Position numbers and translations under genes: made by a program. A stretch of DNA of 61,874 nt from Streptomyces sp. NBS 14/10 (GTDB lineage: Bacteria; Actinomycetota; Actinomycetes; Streptomycetales; Streptomycetaceae), in NCBI RefSeq assembly GCF_002224125.1, contig NZ_NCSM01000057.1, forward strand, positions 1 through 61,874, given 5' to 3'. Below the pieces are notes generated by a model. That model saw nothing but the letters and a program-made list of their open reading frames with translations, was not told the origin of the DNA and searched no databases. Below, in pieces: positions 16,912-25,795 of the stretch (positions within the stretch are counted from its first letter, which is position 1; every line of letters starts with the position of its first letter).

Positions 16912-19003
16912 GCGCGTCGGCGGGCGCCGGGGGCGTGTCGCCCGAGGTCGGCGTGGGCCCGCCCGGCGGATCCGAGGGCTCGGGGGTGGGCTCGGGCTCC
17001 GCGCCACGGCCTTCGATCACCACCACCGCCCCCGCCGGATCCACCCCGACCCGGGCTCTCCAGTGCCCGGGCGGCTCGCGGTCCCGGTCCACGGACACGG
17101 TGATCGTCGTCGTCTCGCCGGGCCGCAGCACCCCGGCCGTATGGTTCAGCTGGAGCCAGGCCGCGTCGGCGGACGCCGACCAGCGCACGGGGGCGCCTCC
17201 CGAGGCCCTGAGCGTGATGACCGTGACTTCGCCGCTGGGCTGCGCCTCGACCGTCAGCCGCCCGGGGCCGGGCTCGGTCCGCCCGGGGCCCGGCCTGCCC
17301 CCGGAGCCGGGGGTGCTGGGCGTGGCTCGCGGGCCCGGCCGCCCGCCGGCCGAAGTGCCGGACCGTTCCGCCTCCCCGTTGCCGTACCGATCGCCCTCCG
17401 CGCCCCCGGCCCCGTATCCGTCTCCGGCCCCGTCTCCGTTCGGATCGCCGCCGACGACCTCCACTGACACATCCGGCGACTGTTTGCCCGCGGTGCCGTC
17501 GCGGCGGGATTTCAGCCGCGAGCCGGAACGGTCCTGCGCGCTGCCCGCCTTGCTGTACGAGCCCCCGGTCGGCTCGCCGCCGGGCCGGTCGGGGGTGCGC
17601 TCCGCCGCCCCGTCCGCGTTGGCGGCGGCCACGGAGTCCGTGTCGTGGCCGTCGCCCGCCGTCGGGGTGCCCCGGTAGGCGGCCCACAGCGCGAGCAGCG
17701 GGGCCGCCACGACCGAGGCGACCACCGTCGTGGTCAGCACGCGGCTGCGCGTCCGGCTGCGGCGCGCGGCCTGGTCCTTCGGGTCCAGGGGGAAGCCGCG
17801 CCGGTCGAAGCGCGGCCGGGAGGCGGCGCGCGCCGGGCGCGCGCGCTGGGCGCCCACCATCGCCGCGTGCACGGCGGCGCGCGGCGCCTCCAGCACCGGC
17901 AGGGCCGCGGGGGCGGCCGCCGTACCCGGCCAGGGGCCGCCCGCCGTGGCCCGCTCGGCCATCCCGCGGCACTCACGGCAGTCGTCCACATGCCGTACGA
18001 GCTCGCGGCGCAGCGCGGCGGAGAGCAGCACCTGGGTGTCGCCCGCGAGCCGGGCGACGACGGGGCAGTGGCCGAGCTCGACGACGGCGAGCGCGGCGCG
18101 CGTGCGCTCCACCTCACAGGCCGCGCTGGCGAGCAGGGCGCGGGCCTCGTCGCGCTCCTTGCCGAGCGCCGCCGCGACCTCGCTCGGGCTCAGCCGGTGA
18201 CGCACCGCGAGCTCCAGCGCCTCGCGCTGCTCGGGGGTGGTCCCGGCGGCCTCGGGCCACGCGAGCGCGGCCAGCTCACGGCGGCGCTGCGCGGCGGTGG
18301 GTGCAGCGGTGGGTGAAACGGGGGGCGGCGACGCGGCCGTGGCCGGGGTGCGCCGGTCGCGGTGGCGCCGCTGGGCCGGCACCTCCGGCGGCCGGGGCCG
18401 ACCGCCCACCCGCTGCTCGATCCCGCCGGGCCCGGGGGCGGCCCTGGGCTTGGCCCGGCCTCCGGGGGCGCCGAGGGCCCCGGAGTCCCGACGCTCGCCA
18501 TGGTCGCCATGGCCCCCCTGGTGCCGCTGGTCCCCCTGGTGCCGTTGGCCCCCCTCGTGCTGTTGGTCCCCCTCGTGCCGTTGGTCCCCCTGGTCCGCGG
18601 GGTCCTTCAGGTCTTTCCGCTCGGCGAGCTTGCGCAGACAGGCCCAGCGCGCGAGGGCGTAGAGCCAGGGCCGGCGCAGCTCGCCCTCGGCGGCCACGCG
18701 CCCCCGCCCCCGCCCGTGCTGCCGCTCGGCGACGGCAAGCGCCTCGCCGAGCGCGGCGGTCGCGGCGTCGTGCTCGCACAGGACCGACAGGCAGTAGGTG
18801 AACAGGCCGTCCAGATACGGTTCGTAGCGCGCGGGAGGACGCTGGGGGTGCGCGGCGGAAGCGCGCGGCGCACGACGCGGCGCACCGGGGGCGCCGGATG
18901 CGCTGGACGGACCGGATGCGCCGGGCGCGCCGGGCGAGTGTGTCGAGTGCTCGGGCCTGCTGCTCATCACCCGGTGACGGTAGGCGGATGATGCAGACTC
19001 CAT
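16907..19003 (-). CDS. Sigma-like / zinc-finger anti-sigma-like / transmembrane / BACON fusion protein
   Basis: 698 aa. Residues 60-128 resemble ECF sigma region 2 (YEPYLDGLFTYCLSVLCEHD, WLYALARWACLRKL) and 247-308 resemble region 4 (TPEQREALELAVRHRLSPSE onward). Next comes an anti-sigma zinc-finger signature H338-x3-C342-x2-C345, a transmembrane helix (about 422-442), a long Gly/Pro/Ser-rich stalk, and a beta-sandwich like BACON domains (about 590-670; VRWSASADAAWLQLNHTAGV). The linker at 134-170 is GDQRHEG-type repeats. Similar fused sigma/anti-sigma proteins occur in Actinobacteria. The sigma modules look degenerate, so it may act as a membrane sensor. Start uncertain (19003 or ATG 18967). 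Confidence 0.75.
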   Translation of the reverse strand: MESASSAYRHRVMSSRPEHSTHSPGAPGASGPSSASGAPGAPRRAPRASAAHPQRPPARYEPYLDGLFTYCLSVLCEHDAATAALGEALAVAERQHGRGRGRVAAEGELRRPWLYALARWACLRKLAERKDLKDPADQGDQRHEGDQQHEGGQRHQGDQRHQGGHGDHGERRDSGALGAPGGRAKPRAAPGPGGIEQRVGGRPRPPEVPAQRRHRDRRTPATAASPPPVSPTAAPTAAQRRRELAALAWPEAAGTTPEQREALELAVRHRLSPSEVAAALGKERDEARALLASAACEVERTRAALAVVELGHCPVVARLAGDTQVLLSAALRRELVRHVDDCRECRGMAERATAGGPWPGTAAAPAALPVLEAPRAAVHAAMVGAQRARPARAASRPRFDRRGFPLDPKDQAARRSRTRSRVLTTTVVASVVAAPLLALWAAYRGTPTAGDGHDTDSVAAANADGAAERTPDRPGGEPTGGSYSKAGSAQDRSGSRLKSRRDGTAGKQSPDVSVEVVGGDPNGDGAGDGYGAGGAEGDRYGNGEAERSGTSAGGRPGPRATPSTPGSGGRPGPGRTEPGPGRLTVEAQPSGEVTVITLRASGGAPVRWSASADAAWLQLNHTAGVLRPGETTTITVSVDRDREPPGHWRARVGVDPAGAVVVIEGRGAEPEPTPEPSDPPGGPTPTSGDTPPAPADAP

Positions 19004-19186
19004 CGCGCTACTTGCACTGTTTTAACCCTTACGGGTGACCATCTCCCTCATAAGGGGACAGGTGTCCTGCCTCCGCGCCCGGGATCTGCTACGCGCGCAG
19101 CGCCGGGGCCGCACCCAGCCTGCCCGACCGCCTGCCGATGCCCGCCTGCCCGCCCGGCTGTCGGTGCCCGGCGCTAGCGTTACGGC

Positions 19187-20605
19187 ATGGCTGCCCGTAG
19201 CTCCTCTCGTTCGTCCGCCAAGGACCGGCCCTCCTACCGCTGCTCGGAATGCGGCTGGACCACCGCCAAGTGGCTCGGCCGCTGCCCCGAGTGCCATGCG
19301 TGGGGCACGGTCGAGGAGTTCGGCGCGCCCGCGGTCCGGACGACCGCGCCCGGCCGGGTCACCTCGGCGGCCGTGCCCATCGGCCAGGTGGACGGCCGTC
19401 AGGCCACCGCCCGCTCCACGGGCGTGGACGAGCTCGACCGCGTCCTCGGCGGCGGCCTGGTGCCCGGCGCCGTGGTGCTGCTGGCCGGGGAGCCGGGGGT
19501 CGGCAAGTCGACGCTGCTGCTCGACGTCGCCGCCAAGGCCGCCACCGACGACCACCGGACCCTCTACATCACGGGTGAGGAGTCGGCGAGCCAGGTGCGG
19601 CTGCGTGCCGACCGTATCGGCGCGCTGAGCGAGCATCTGTATCTCGCCGCCGAGACCGACCTGTCGGCCGTCCTCGGACATCTCGACACCGTCAAGCCGT
19701 CCTTGCTGATCCTGGACTCCGTCCAGACCGTCGCCTCCCCCGAGATCGACGGCGCGCCCGGCGGTATGGCCCAGGTGCGGGAGGTGGCCGGGGCGCTGAT
19801 CCGCGCTTCCAAGGAGCGCGGTATGTCCACGCTCCTGGTCGGCCATGTGACGAAGGACGGCGCCATCGCAGGACCCCGCCTCCTGGAGCATCTGGTGGAC
19901 GTGGTGCTGCACTTCGAGGGCGACCGCCATGCCCGGCTGCGCCTGGTGCGCGGCGTGAAGAACCGCTACGGGGCGACGGACGAGGTCGGCTGCTTCGAGC
20001 TGCACGACGAGGGCATCACCGGCCTCGCCGACCCGTCCGGGCTGTTCCTCACCCGCCGCGACGAGCCGGTGCCCGGCACCTGCCTGACCGTCACCCTCGA
20101 GGGCCGCCGGCCGCTGGTGGCCGAGGTGCAGGCGCTGACCGTCGACTCCCAGATCCCGTCCCCCCGCCGCACCACCTCCGGCCTGGAGACCTCGCGTGTG
20201 TCGATGATGCTCGCCGTCCTGGAGCAGCGCGGCCGGATCAGCGCGCTGGGCAAGCGGGACATCTACAGCGCCACGGTCGGCGGTGTGAAGCTCTCCGAGC
20301 CCGCGGCGGATCTGGCCGTGGCGCTCGCACTGGCCAGCGCGGCGAGCGACACCCCGCTGCCGAAGAACCTGGTGGCGATCGGCGAGGTGGGCCTGGCGGG
20401 AGAGGTCCGGCGGGTCACGGGCGTGCAGCGGCGGCTGGCCGAGGCGGCCCGGCTCGGCTTCACCCATGCCCTGGTGCCCGGTGACCCGGGGAAGATCCCG
20501 GCCGGTATGCGGGTGCTCGAGGTGGCGAACATAGGGGACGCACTACGCGTACTGCCCCGGAGCAAGCGGGCCGAGCGAGCGCCCAAGGACGAGCCGAGTG
20601 GCTGA
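19187..20605 (+). CDS. radA: DNA repair protein RadA
   Basis: 472 aa RecA-like ATPase promoting branch migration during recombinational repair. N-terminal C4 zinc finger (C19, C22, C33, C36), Walker A GEPGVGKST (101-109), the RadA signature KNRYG and a C-terminal Lon-protease-like domain (SEPAADLAVALALASAASD). No ribosome site precedes the ATG; TAGCGT at 19175-19180 lies exactly 6 bases before it, fitting a leaderless transcript. It is followed by disA, the usual actinobacterial order. Confidence 0.96.
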   Translation: MAARSSSRSSAKDRPSYRCSECGWTTAKWLGRCPECHAWGTVEEFGAPAVRTTAPGRVTSAAVPIGQVDGRQATARSTGVDELDRVLGGGLVPGAVVLLAGEPGVGKSTLLLDVAAKAATDDHRTLYITGEESASQVRLRADRIGALSEHLYLAAETDLSAVLGHLDTVKPSLLILDSVQTVASPEIDGAPGGMAQVREVAGALIRASKERGMSTLLVGHVTKDGAIAGPRLLEHLVDVVLHFEGDRHARLRLVRGVKNRYGATDEVGCFELHDEGITGLADPSGLFLTRRDEPVPGTCLTVTLEGRRPLVAEVQALTVDSQIPSPRRTTSGLETSRVSMMLAVLEQRGRISALGKRDIYSATVGGVKLSEPAADLAVALALASAASDTPLPKNLVAIGEVGLAGEVRRVTGVQRRLAEAARLGFTHALVPGDPGKIPAGMRVLEVANIGDALRVLPRSKRAERAPKDEPSG

Positions 20606-20793
20606 GACCCGGCCTGGTGAGCGCGGGCGCGGATACCGCGCTCCCGCTCCCGCCCACGGGCGTACGCCGGGAGACCCGGCGGGAGGGCGGTGACCGCCGG
20701 TAGACTTTGCCCTGGTCTCGCCCGTACGTAGCCCGCGCACCGGCACAGCAGGGCGGCCCGCGGCAGCGAATGACCTTGCGACGGAGGAGTGCA

Positions 20794-21900
20794 GTGGCAG
20801 CAGGCGACCGGGCAGCGGCTCCCGGCAAAGCCGACGGTCTGATGCGCGCCTCTCTGAGCGCCGTCGCCCCTGGCACGGCTCTGCGCGACGGCCTCGAGCG
20901 CGTCCTGCGGGGCAACACCGGCGGGCTGATCGTGCTCGGGACGGACAAGACCGTCGAGTCGCTGTGCACCGGCGGCTTCGTCCTGGACGTCGAGTTCACC
21001 GCGACCCGGCTGCGCGAGCTGTGCAAGCTGGACGGCGCGCTGATCCTCGACAAGGACATCACCAAGATCGTGCGGGCGGGCGTGCAGCTCGTCCCGGACG
21101 CCGCGATCCCCACCGAGGAGACCGGCACCCGCCACCGCACCGCGCAGCGCGTCTCCATCCAGACCGGCTTCCCGGTGGTGTCCGTCAGCCAGTCGATGCG
21201 GCTGATCGCCCTGTACGTGGACGGGCAGCGGCGTGTCCTGGAGGACTCGGCCGCGATCCTCTCCCGTGCCAACCAGGCGCTGGCCACGCTCGAGCGCTAC
21301 AAGCTCCGCCTCGACGAGGTCGCGGGCACGCTCTCCGCCCTGGAGATCGAGGACCTGGTCACGGTCCGCGATGTGACGGCGGTCGCACAGCGGCTGGAGA
21401 TGGTCCGCCGCATCGCCACCGAGATCGCCGAGTACGTGGTGGAGCTGGGCACCGACGGCCGTCTGCTGTCGCTCCAGCTGGACGAGTTGATCGCGGGCGT
21501 CGAGCCGGAGCGCGAGCTGGTGGTGCGGGACTACGTCCCCGAGCCCACCGCCAAGCGCACCCGTACGGTCCCCGAGGCGCTGGCGGAACTGGACCGGCTG
21601 ACCCACCCCGAACTGCTCGAACTGGCCAATGTCGCCCGCGCCCTGGGCTACAGCGGCTCGCCCGAAACCCTCGACTCCGCGGTCTCGCCGCGCGGCTTCC
21701 GCCTGCTGGCGAAGGTGCCGCGGCTCCCGGGCGCCATCATCGAGCGGCTGGTGGAGCACTTCGGCGGGCTGCAGAAGCTGCTCGCGGCGAGCGTGGACGA
21801 TCTGCAGATGGTGGACGGCGTGGGCGAGGCGCGGGCCCGGTCGGTGCGCGAGGGGCTGTCGCGGCTGGCGGAGTCGTCGATCCTGGAGCGGTACGTCTAG
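20794..21900 (+). CDS. disA: DNA integrity scanning diadenylate cyclase DisA
   Basis: 368 aa. Makes c-di-AMP from two ATP and monitors DNA integrity. Catalytic DGA (80-82) and RHRT (113-116) of the DAC domain are intact; a helical spine and C-terminal HhH DNA-binding domain ([27 protein letters not shown]) follow. The GTG at 20794 is chosen because GGAGG sits 6 bases upstream; an ATG at 20770 and an earlier in-frame start lack one. It lies 188 bases after radA. Confidence 0.95.
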   Translation: MAAGDRAAAPGKADGLMRASLSAVAPGTALRDGLERVLRGNTGGLIVLGTDKTVESLCTGGFVLDVEFTATRLRELCKLDGALILDKDITKIVRAGVQLVPDAAIPTEETGTRHRTAQRVSIQTGFPVVSVSQSMRLIALYVDGQRRVLEDSAAILSRANQALATLERYKLRLDEVAGTLSALEIEDLVTVRDVTAVAQRLEMVRRIATEIAEYVVELGTDGRLLSLQLDELIAGVEPERELVVRDYVPEPTAKRTRTVPEALAELDRLTHPELLELANVARALGYSGSPETLDSAVSPRGFRLLAKVPRLPGAIIERLVEHFGGLQKLLAASVDDLQMVDGVGEARARSVREGLSRLAESSILERYV

Positions 21901-22076
21901 CGGGAGCAGGCGGTAGGTCCGGCTCTGGCTCTGGCTCGCTCTGACTGAAGCCGACAGCACGTAGCCAGCAGTACGTCCGGTCCGGCAGGCACGGTATGTC
22001 CCGTGCCTGCCCGGCTGGTTGGTCGGCCCCAGCCCTTGGCCAGCCCTTGTGGCCAGCCCTTGGTCAACCCTGGTCC

Positions 22077-22937
22077 TCAGTCCTCGTCCAGGACGAACGA
22101 CACCCGCGCGGTGCCCAGGCCCTCCACCTTCGCCTCGACCAGATACGTACCGCCCTTGGCCGAAACGCTGCCGGCCGGCCTCGCGCAGTTCTCGACGCTG
22201 CGGTTGCGGTCCCAGTGGACGGTGCGCTTGGTCTGGCCGTTGCCCGCCACCTCGACCAGTACGGACTTGCTGCCCTTGGGGCAGTCGTCGGACGCCCACA
22301 CATGGTCGTTCTCGGAGTCCGTGATGGTCAGCGTCGCCGACGCCCGGCCGAAGTCGACCTTGCAGGCGGTGTCCGAAGAGTTCTTCACGATGAGCTCGAA
22401 CGTCGGTTCCTCGCCCGGCTCGTAAGTGTTCTTCACCCGCGAGCCCTTGACGCTGCGCACCGTCAGCTCGACCGCGCTCCGGGTGCAGGCGGGCAGGCTG
22501 GACCCGGCCGGGACGCTCCGCCCGTCCCCGATGCCGAGGCCGCCGCCGGTCCCGCCCCCGCCGCCCCCGCCGCCACCGCCGCCACCGGCGTCGTCCGCGC
22601 CGCTGCCGCCGCCGGTGCCACCGTCACCGCCGTCACCGCTGCCGCCGCCATCGCTGTCGCCGGTGCCGGTCCCGCCGTCATCCGACTCGTCGCGGCCACC
22701 CGGGCGTTGGCTGTTGACGGGCGTGGAGGAGGTGGGCCCCGGGGTGATGGTGCTCGCGGCGCCACCGCCGCCCGACCCCTTGCCCTCGTCTCTCCCGCCG
22801 TCGCCGCCGGAACCGCCCCACCCGAAGGCCCAGATGACGAGCAGGAGGATGACAATGAAAAGGGCCAGCGCAACAGCCCTCCGCCGCCAGTAAATGGAGG
22901 AGGGAAGCGGCCCGATCGGATTGCGCAGAGATCCCAC
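22077..22937 (-). CDS. Membrane-anchored extracytoplasmic protein with Gly-rich stalk
   Basis: 286 aa. Short cytoplasmic N terminus, one transmembrane helix (about residues 19-42, RRRAVALALFIVILLLVIWAF), then ~110 residues of Gly/Asp/Ser-rich disordered stalk including a long glycine run, and a globular C-terminal domain of ~130 residues with four Cys (ACTRS, DTACK, DDCPK, ENCAR) that could form two disulfides and a beta-rich pattern. Convergent with disA. Family not recognised. GTG start at 22937 without a clear ribosome site. Confidence 0.75.
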   Translation of the reverse strand: MGSLRNPIGPLPSSIYWRRRAVALALFIVILLLVIWAFGWGGSGGDGGRDEGKGSGGGGAASTITPGPTSSTPVNSQRPGGRDESDDGGTGTGDSDGGGSGDGGDGGTGGGSGADDAGGGGGGGGGGGGTGGGLGIGDGRSVPAGSSLPACTRSAVELTVRSVKGSRVKNTYEPGEEPTFELIVKNSSDTACKVDFGRASATLTITDSENDHVWASDDCPKGSKSVLVEVAGNGQTKRTVHWDRNRSVENCARPAGSVSAKGGTYLVEAKVEGLGTARVSFVLDED

Positions 22938-23143
22938 GCGGAAACTCTACGAGAGATCCGAAGCGACGCCCGCCAATAACCACCGGTCTCCGACCCGGTT
23001 TTCTCATTATCCGACCGAATCCCGCCCGGATCCCGACCGGGACCCGCCCTACGGACCCTCCCACGGCCCTGCTCTACGGGCCCTGCTCTACGGACCCTCC
23101 CACGGCCCCGTCCTACGCCACCGCCCTCCGACAGCCCCCCGCC

Positions 23144-23818
23144 CTACCCCGCGTCGGCGACCAGCCCCGCCTCGTACGCCACGATGGCCGCCTGGACGCG
23201 GTTGCCGACCTCCAGGCGGTCCAGGACCGCGCTGACGTACCCCTTCACCGTGCCCTCGACCAGGTGCAGCCGCCGGGCGATCTCCGCGTTCGACAGGCCC
23301 GCGCCGACCAGCGCCAGCACCTCGCGCTCCCGGGCGGTCAGGACGTCCGTACGGGCGCGGGCCGCGGCGCCCCGGGTCAGGCGCTCGCCACCGAGTTCGG
23401 TGATCACATGCCGGGCCACCTTGGGCGACAGAAACGCCGCGCCGCCCGCCACCGCCCGTACTCCCGCGATGAGTTCATGCGGGTCTCCCGCCTTCAGCAG
23501 GAAGCCGGTCGCGCCCCCGCCCAGCGCCCGGGCGATGTACGCGTCCTCGGAGAAGGTGGTGAGCATGGCGACCGCGGTGTCCGGCAGCGTGCGGCGGATC
23601 TCCTCGCATGCGGACAGCCCGTCCAGCCGGGGCATCCTGATGTCCAGCAGCGCGACATCCGGCCGGTGGGCGCGCGCCGCCTCCACCGCCTCCCTCCCGT
23701 CGCCCGCCTCGGCGACGATCTCGATACCGGGGCCGGCGGCCAGGACGGCCCGTACCCCGGCGCGGATCATCGCCTCGTCGTCCGCGAGCAGCACCCTGAT
23801 CGTCGGCTCGTTCCCCAT
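23144..23818 (-). CDS. NarL/FixJ-family response regulator
   Basis: 224 aa. Receiver domain with acidic pocket (LLADDE), phosphoacceptor Asp in VALLDIRMPRLDG, conserved Lys in FLLKAGDP, and a C-terminal LuxR-type helix-turn-helix (LTAREREVLALVGAGLSNAE). No sensor kinase is adjacent, so it is an orphan in this window. ATG at 23818; the frame stays open upstream through mutY as a shadow. Divergent from mutY. Confidence 0.88.
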   Translation of the reverse strand: MGNEPTIRVLLADDEAMIRAGVRAVLAAGPGIEIVAEAGDGREAVEAARAHRPDVALLDIRMPRLDGLSACEEIRRTLPDTAVAMLTTFSEDAYIARALGGGATGFLLKAGDPHELIAGVRAVAGGAAFLSPKVARHVITELGGERLTRGAAARARTDVLTAREREVLALVGAGLSNAEIARRLHLVEGTVKGYVSAVLDRLEVGNRVQAAIVAYEAGLVADAG

Positions 23819-23986
23819 CCGCACCCGCCCCCATTCCTTATCAATCACTGCCGGCGCTGACGCTACAAGCGGGAGTACGCCACCGCCCCTGACGAAAGTC
23901 AGACCCGCCCACACGGCCCCTGACACGCCCCGAGCAGGCCCGGCGTTTCCGGGGCCGTGGGGCGACGTGCCAGGATCGTTCGTGAC

Positions 23987-24907
23987 ATGACTGCCATCCC
24001 CGCCGACTCGGCGCCCTCCGCCAGCCGCCCCAACGGGACCGCGCTCCACAGCCCCGTCATCGACTGGTTCGACGCCCATGCCCGCGACCTGCCCTGGCGC
24101 CGCCCCGAAGCCGGCCCATGGGGCGTGATGGTCAGCGAGTTCATGCTCCAGCAGACCCCGGTGAACCGGGTGCTGCCGGTGTACGAGCAGTGGCTCGCCC
24201 GCTGGCCGAGCCCCGCCCACCTGGCCGCGGAACCGCCCGGCGAGGCCGTCCGCGCCTGGGGGCGGCTCGGCTATCCGCGGCGCGCGCTGCGCCTGCACGG
24301 CGCGGCGGCCGCCATACGGGAGCGGCACGGCGGTCAGGTTCCCACCGAACACGCGGAGCTGCTGGCGCTGCCCGGTGTGGGCGAGTACACGGCGGCGGCC
24401 GTGGCCTCGTTCGCGTACGGGCAGCGGCACGCGGTGATGGACACCAACGTCCGCCGGGTCTTCGCACGCGCCGTCGGCGGCCGGGAGTTCCCGCCGGACG
24501 CCACGACCGCCGCCGAGCGCAAGCTGGCCCGCGCGCTGCTCCCCGACGACGATCCGACGGCCGCCCGTTGGGCCGCGGCGACGATGGAGCTGGGCGCATT
24601 GGTGTGCACGGCGCGCACGCCGGACTGCGTGCGCTGCCCCATCACCGCGCAATGTGCCTGGCGGGCGGCCGGTTCCCCGGCGCACGACGGACCGCCGCGC
24701 CGCGGCCAGACCTACGCCGGTACGGACCGTCAGGTGCGCGGCAAGCTGCTCGCGGTGTTGCGGGAGGCGGTCGAGCCGGTGCCGCAGGCGGCGCTCGACA
24801 AGGTCTGGAACGAACCGGTGCAGCGGGCCCGAGCGCTGGACGGGCTGATCGCCGACGGCCTCGTGGAACCGCTCGACGGCGGGCTCTACCGGCTGCCGCT
24901 GACCTGA
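23987..24907 (+). CDS. mutY: A/G-specific adenine DNA glycosylase
   Basis: 306 aa base-excision repair enzyme removing adenine mispaired with 8-oxoguanine. HhH motif LPGVGEYTAAAVASFAYG with the catalytic Asp region (VMDTNVRRVFAR), the N-terminal catalytic Glu in MVSEFMLQQT, and the [4Fe-4S] cluster ligands in CTARTPDCVRCPITAQC (Cys spacing 6-2-5). The usual C-terminal NUDIX-like domain is short or absent; about 75 residues follow the cluster. ATG at 23987 begins just before the conserved region. Confidence 0.92.
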   Translation: MTAIPADSAPSASRPNGTALHSPVIDWFDAHARDLPWRRPEAGPWGVMVSEFMLQQTPVNRVLPVYEQWLARWPSPAHLAAEPPGEAVRAWGRLGYPRRALRLHGAAAAIRERHGGQVPTEHAELLALPGVGEYTAAAVASFAYGQRHAVMDTNVRRVFARAVGGREFPPDATTAAERKLARALLPDDDPTAARWAAATMELGALVCTARTPDCVRCPITAQCAWRAAGSPAHDGPPRRGQTYAGTDRQVRGKLLAVLREAVEPVPQAALDKVWNEPVQRARALDGLIADGLVEPLDGGLYRLPLT

Positions 24908-24957
24908 CCGACCGGAGTTCCGTTTCCCCGGTCAGGACCGCCCACCAAAACCTTTTC

Positions 24958-24996
24958 TGTGACAAGGCTGTGACACGGCCACGACCCGACCCTGAC
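24958..24996 (+). promoter_or_regulatory. Candidate CseB-type direct-repeat site upstream of sigE
   Basis: TGTGAC at 24958 and 24969, followed at the same 11-bp step by CACGAC (24980) and CCTGAC (24991): four xxxGAC half-sites on one helix face. OmpR-class regulators bind such 11-bp direct repeats just upstream of -35. A -10-like sequence lies near 25031-25042. sigE transcription is CseB-dependent in S. coelicolor. Confidence 0.45.
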
Positions 24997-25159
24997 ACTC
25001 CGTCCGACCGGCCCCGGCTGTTACACAACCTATGGGTAGCTGTGCATTCGCCGCAGGTCAGATGCACATGGCGCCGCAACAGCCGCTCCGTAGCGTCCTC
25101 TTCGTGCTCGGCGACCGCCGGGCAACCAGGTGGGGAAAACGGCGGGATGGGGGCTGGCG

Positions 25160-25795
25160 ATGTCCGGCAGCGGCAAGGTTCTGGATTTTGAAGAGTACGT
25201 ACGCAACCGGCAGGACGCGCTGCTGCGCAGCGCCCGTCGCCTCGTCCCCGACCCGATCGAGGCGCAGGACCTCCTCCAGACCGCGCTGGTGCGTACGTAC
25301 GGCCGCTGGGACGGGATAGCCGACAAGTCGCTGGCCGACGCGTACCTCCGCCGCGTCATGATCAACACCCGCACCGAGTGGTGGCGGGCCCGCAAGCTGG
25401 ACGAGGTGCCGACCGAGCAGCTGCCGGACGCGCGTGTCGAGGACAGCACCGAGCAGCATGCCGACCGCGCCCTGCTGATGGACATCCTCGGAGTTCTGGC
25501 TCCCAAGCAGCGCAGCGTCGTGGTGCTGCGACACTGGGAGCAGATGACCACGGAGGAGACCGCGGAGGCGCTTGGGATGTCGACGGGTACGGTCAAGAGC
25601 ACGCTGCACAGGGCGCTGGCCAGGCTGCGGCAGGAGCTGGAGAGCCGGGAGCTGGACGCCCGTGCGCTCGGCCGCGGGGACGGCCGGCAGGGCCGGCAGG
25701 GCCAGGACGGTGCCCAGGAGGTCCGCCAGATCCGCCAGACCGCGCAGGGCCGGCGCCGAGGCCACGAGCGGGGGCAGGACCGGTGCGCGGCCTGA
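25160..25795 (+). CDS. sigE: ECF RNA polymerase sigma factor SigE
   Basis: 211 aa. Sigma region 2 (FEEYVRNRQDALLRSARRL, IEAQDLLQTALVRTY) and region 4 (LAPKQRSVVVLRHWEQMTTE, GTVKSTLHRALARLRQELE) match the SigE of the streptomycete envelope-stress operon; the next three genes are its partners cseA, cseB and cseC. SigE directs cell-wall and membrane-repair genes. The ATG at 25160 is preferred over one at 25130, giving the usual MSGSGKVLDFEEY start. After region 4 there are ~50 residues of Gly/Gln/Arg-rich low-complexity sequence, probably a local expansion. Overlaps cseA by 13 bases. Confidence 0.93.
   Translation: MSGSGKVLDFEEYVRNRQDALLRSARRLVPDPIEAQDLLQTALVRTYGRWDGIADKSLADAYLRRVMINTRTEWWRARKLDEVPTEQLPDARVEDSTEQHADRALLMDILGVLAPKQRSVVVLRHWEQMTTEETAEALGMSTGTVKSTLHRALARLRQELESRELDARALGRGDGRQGRQGQDGAQEVRQIRQTAQGRRRGHERGQDRCAA

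Noticed and set aside
23819..24685. Extended response-regulator frame into mutY
   Set aside because: No receiver similarity upstream of 23818; mutY on the other strand accounts for the coding signal.
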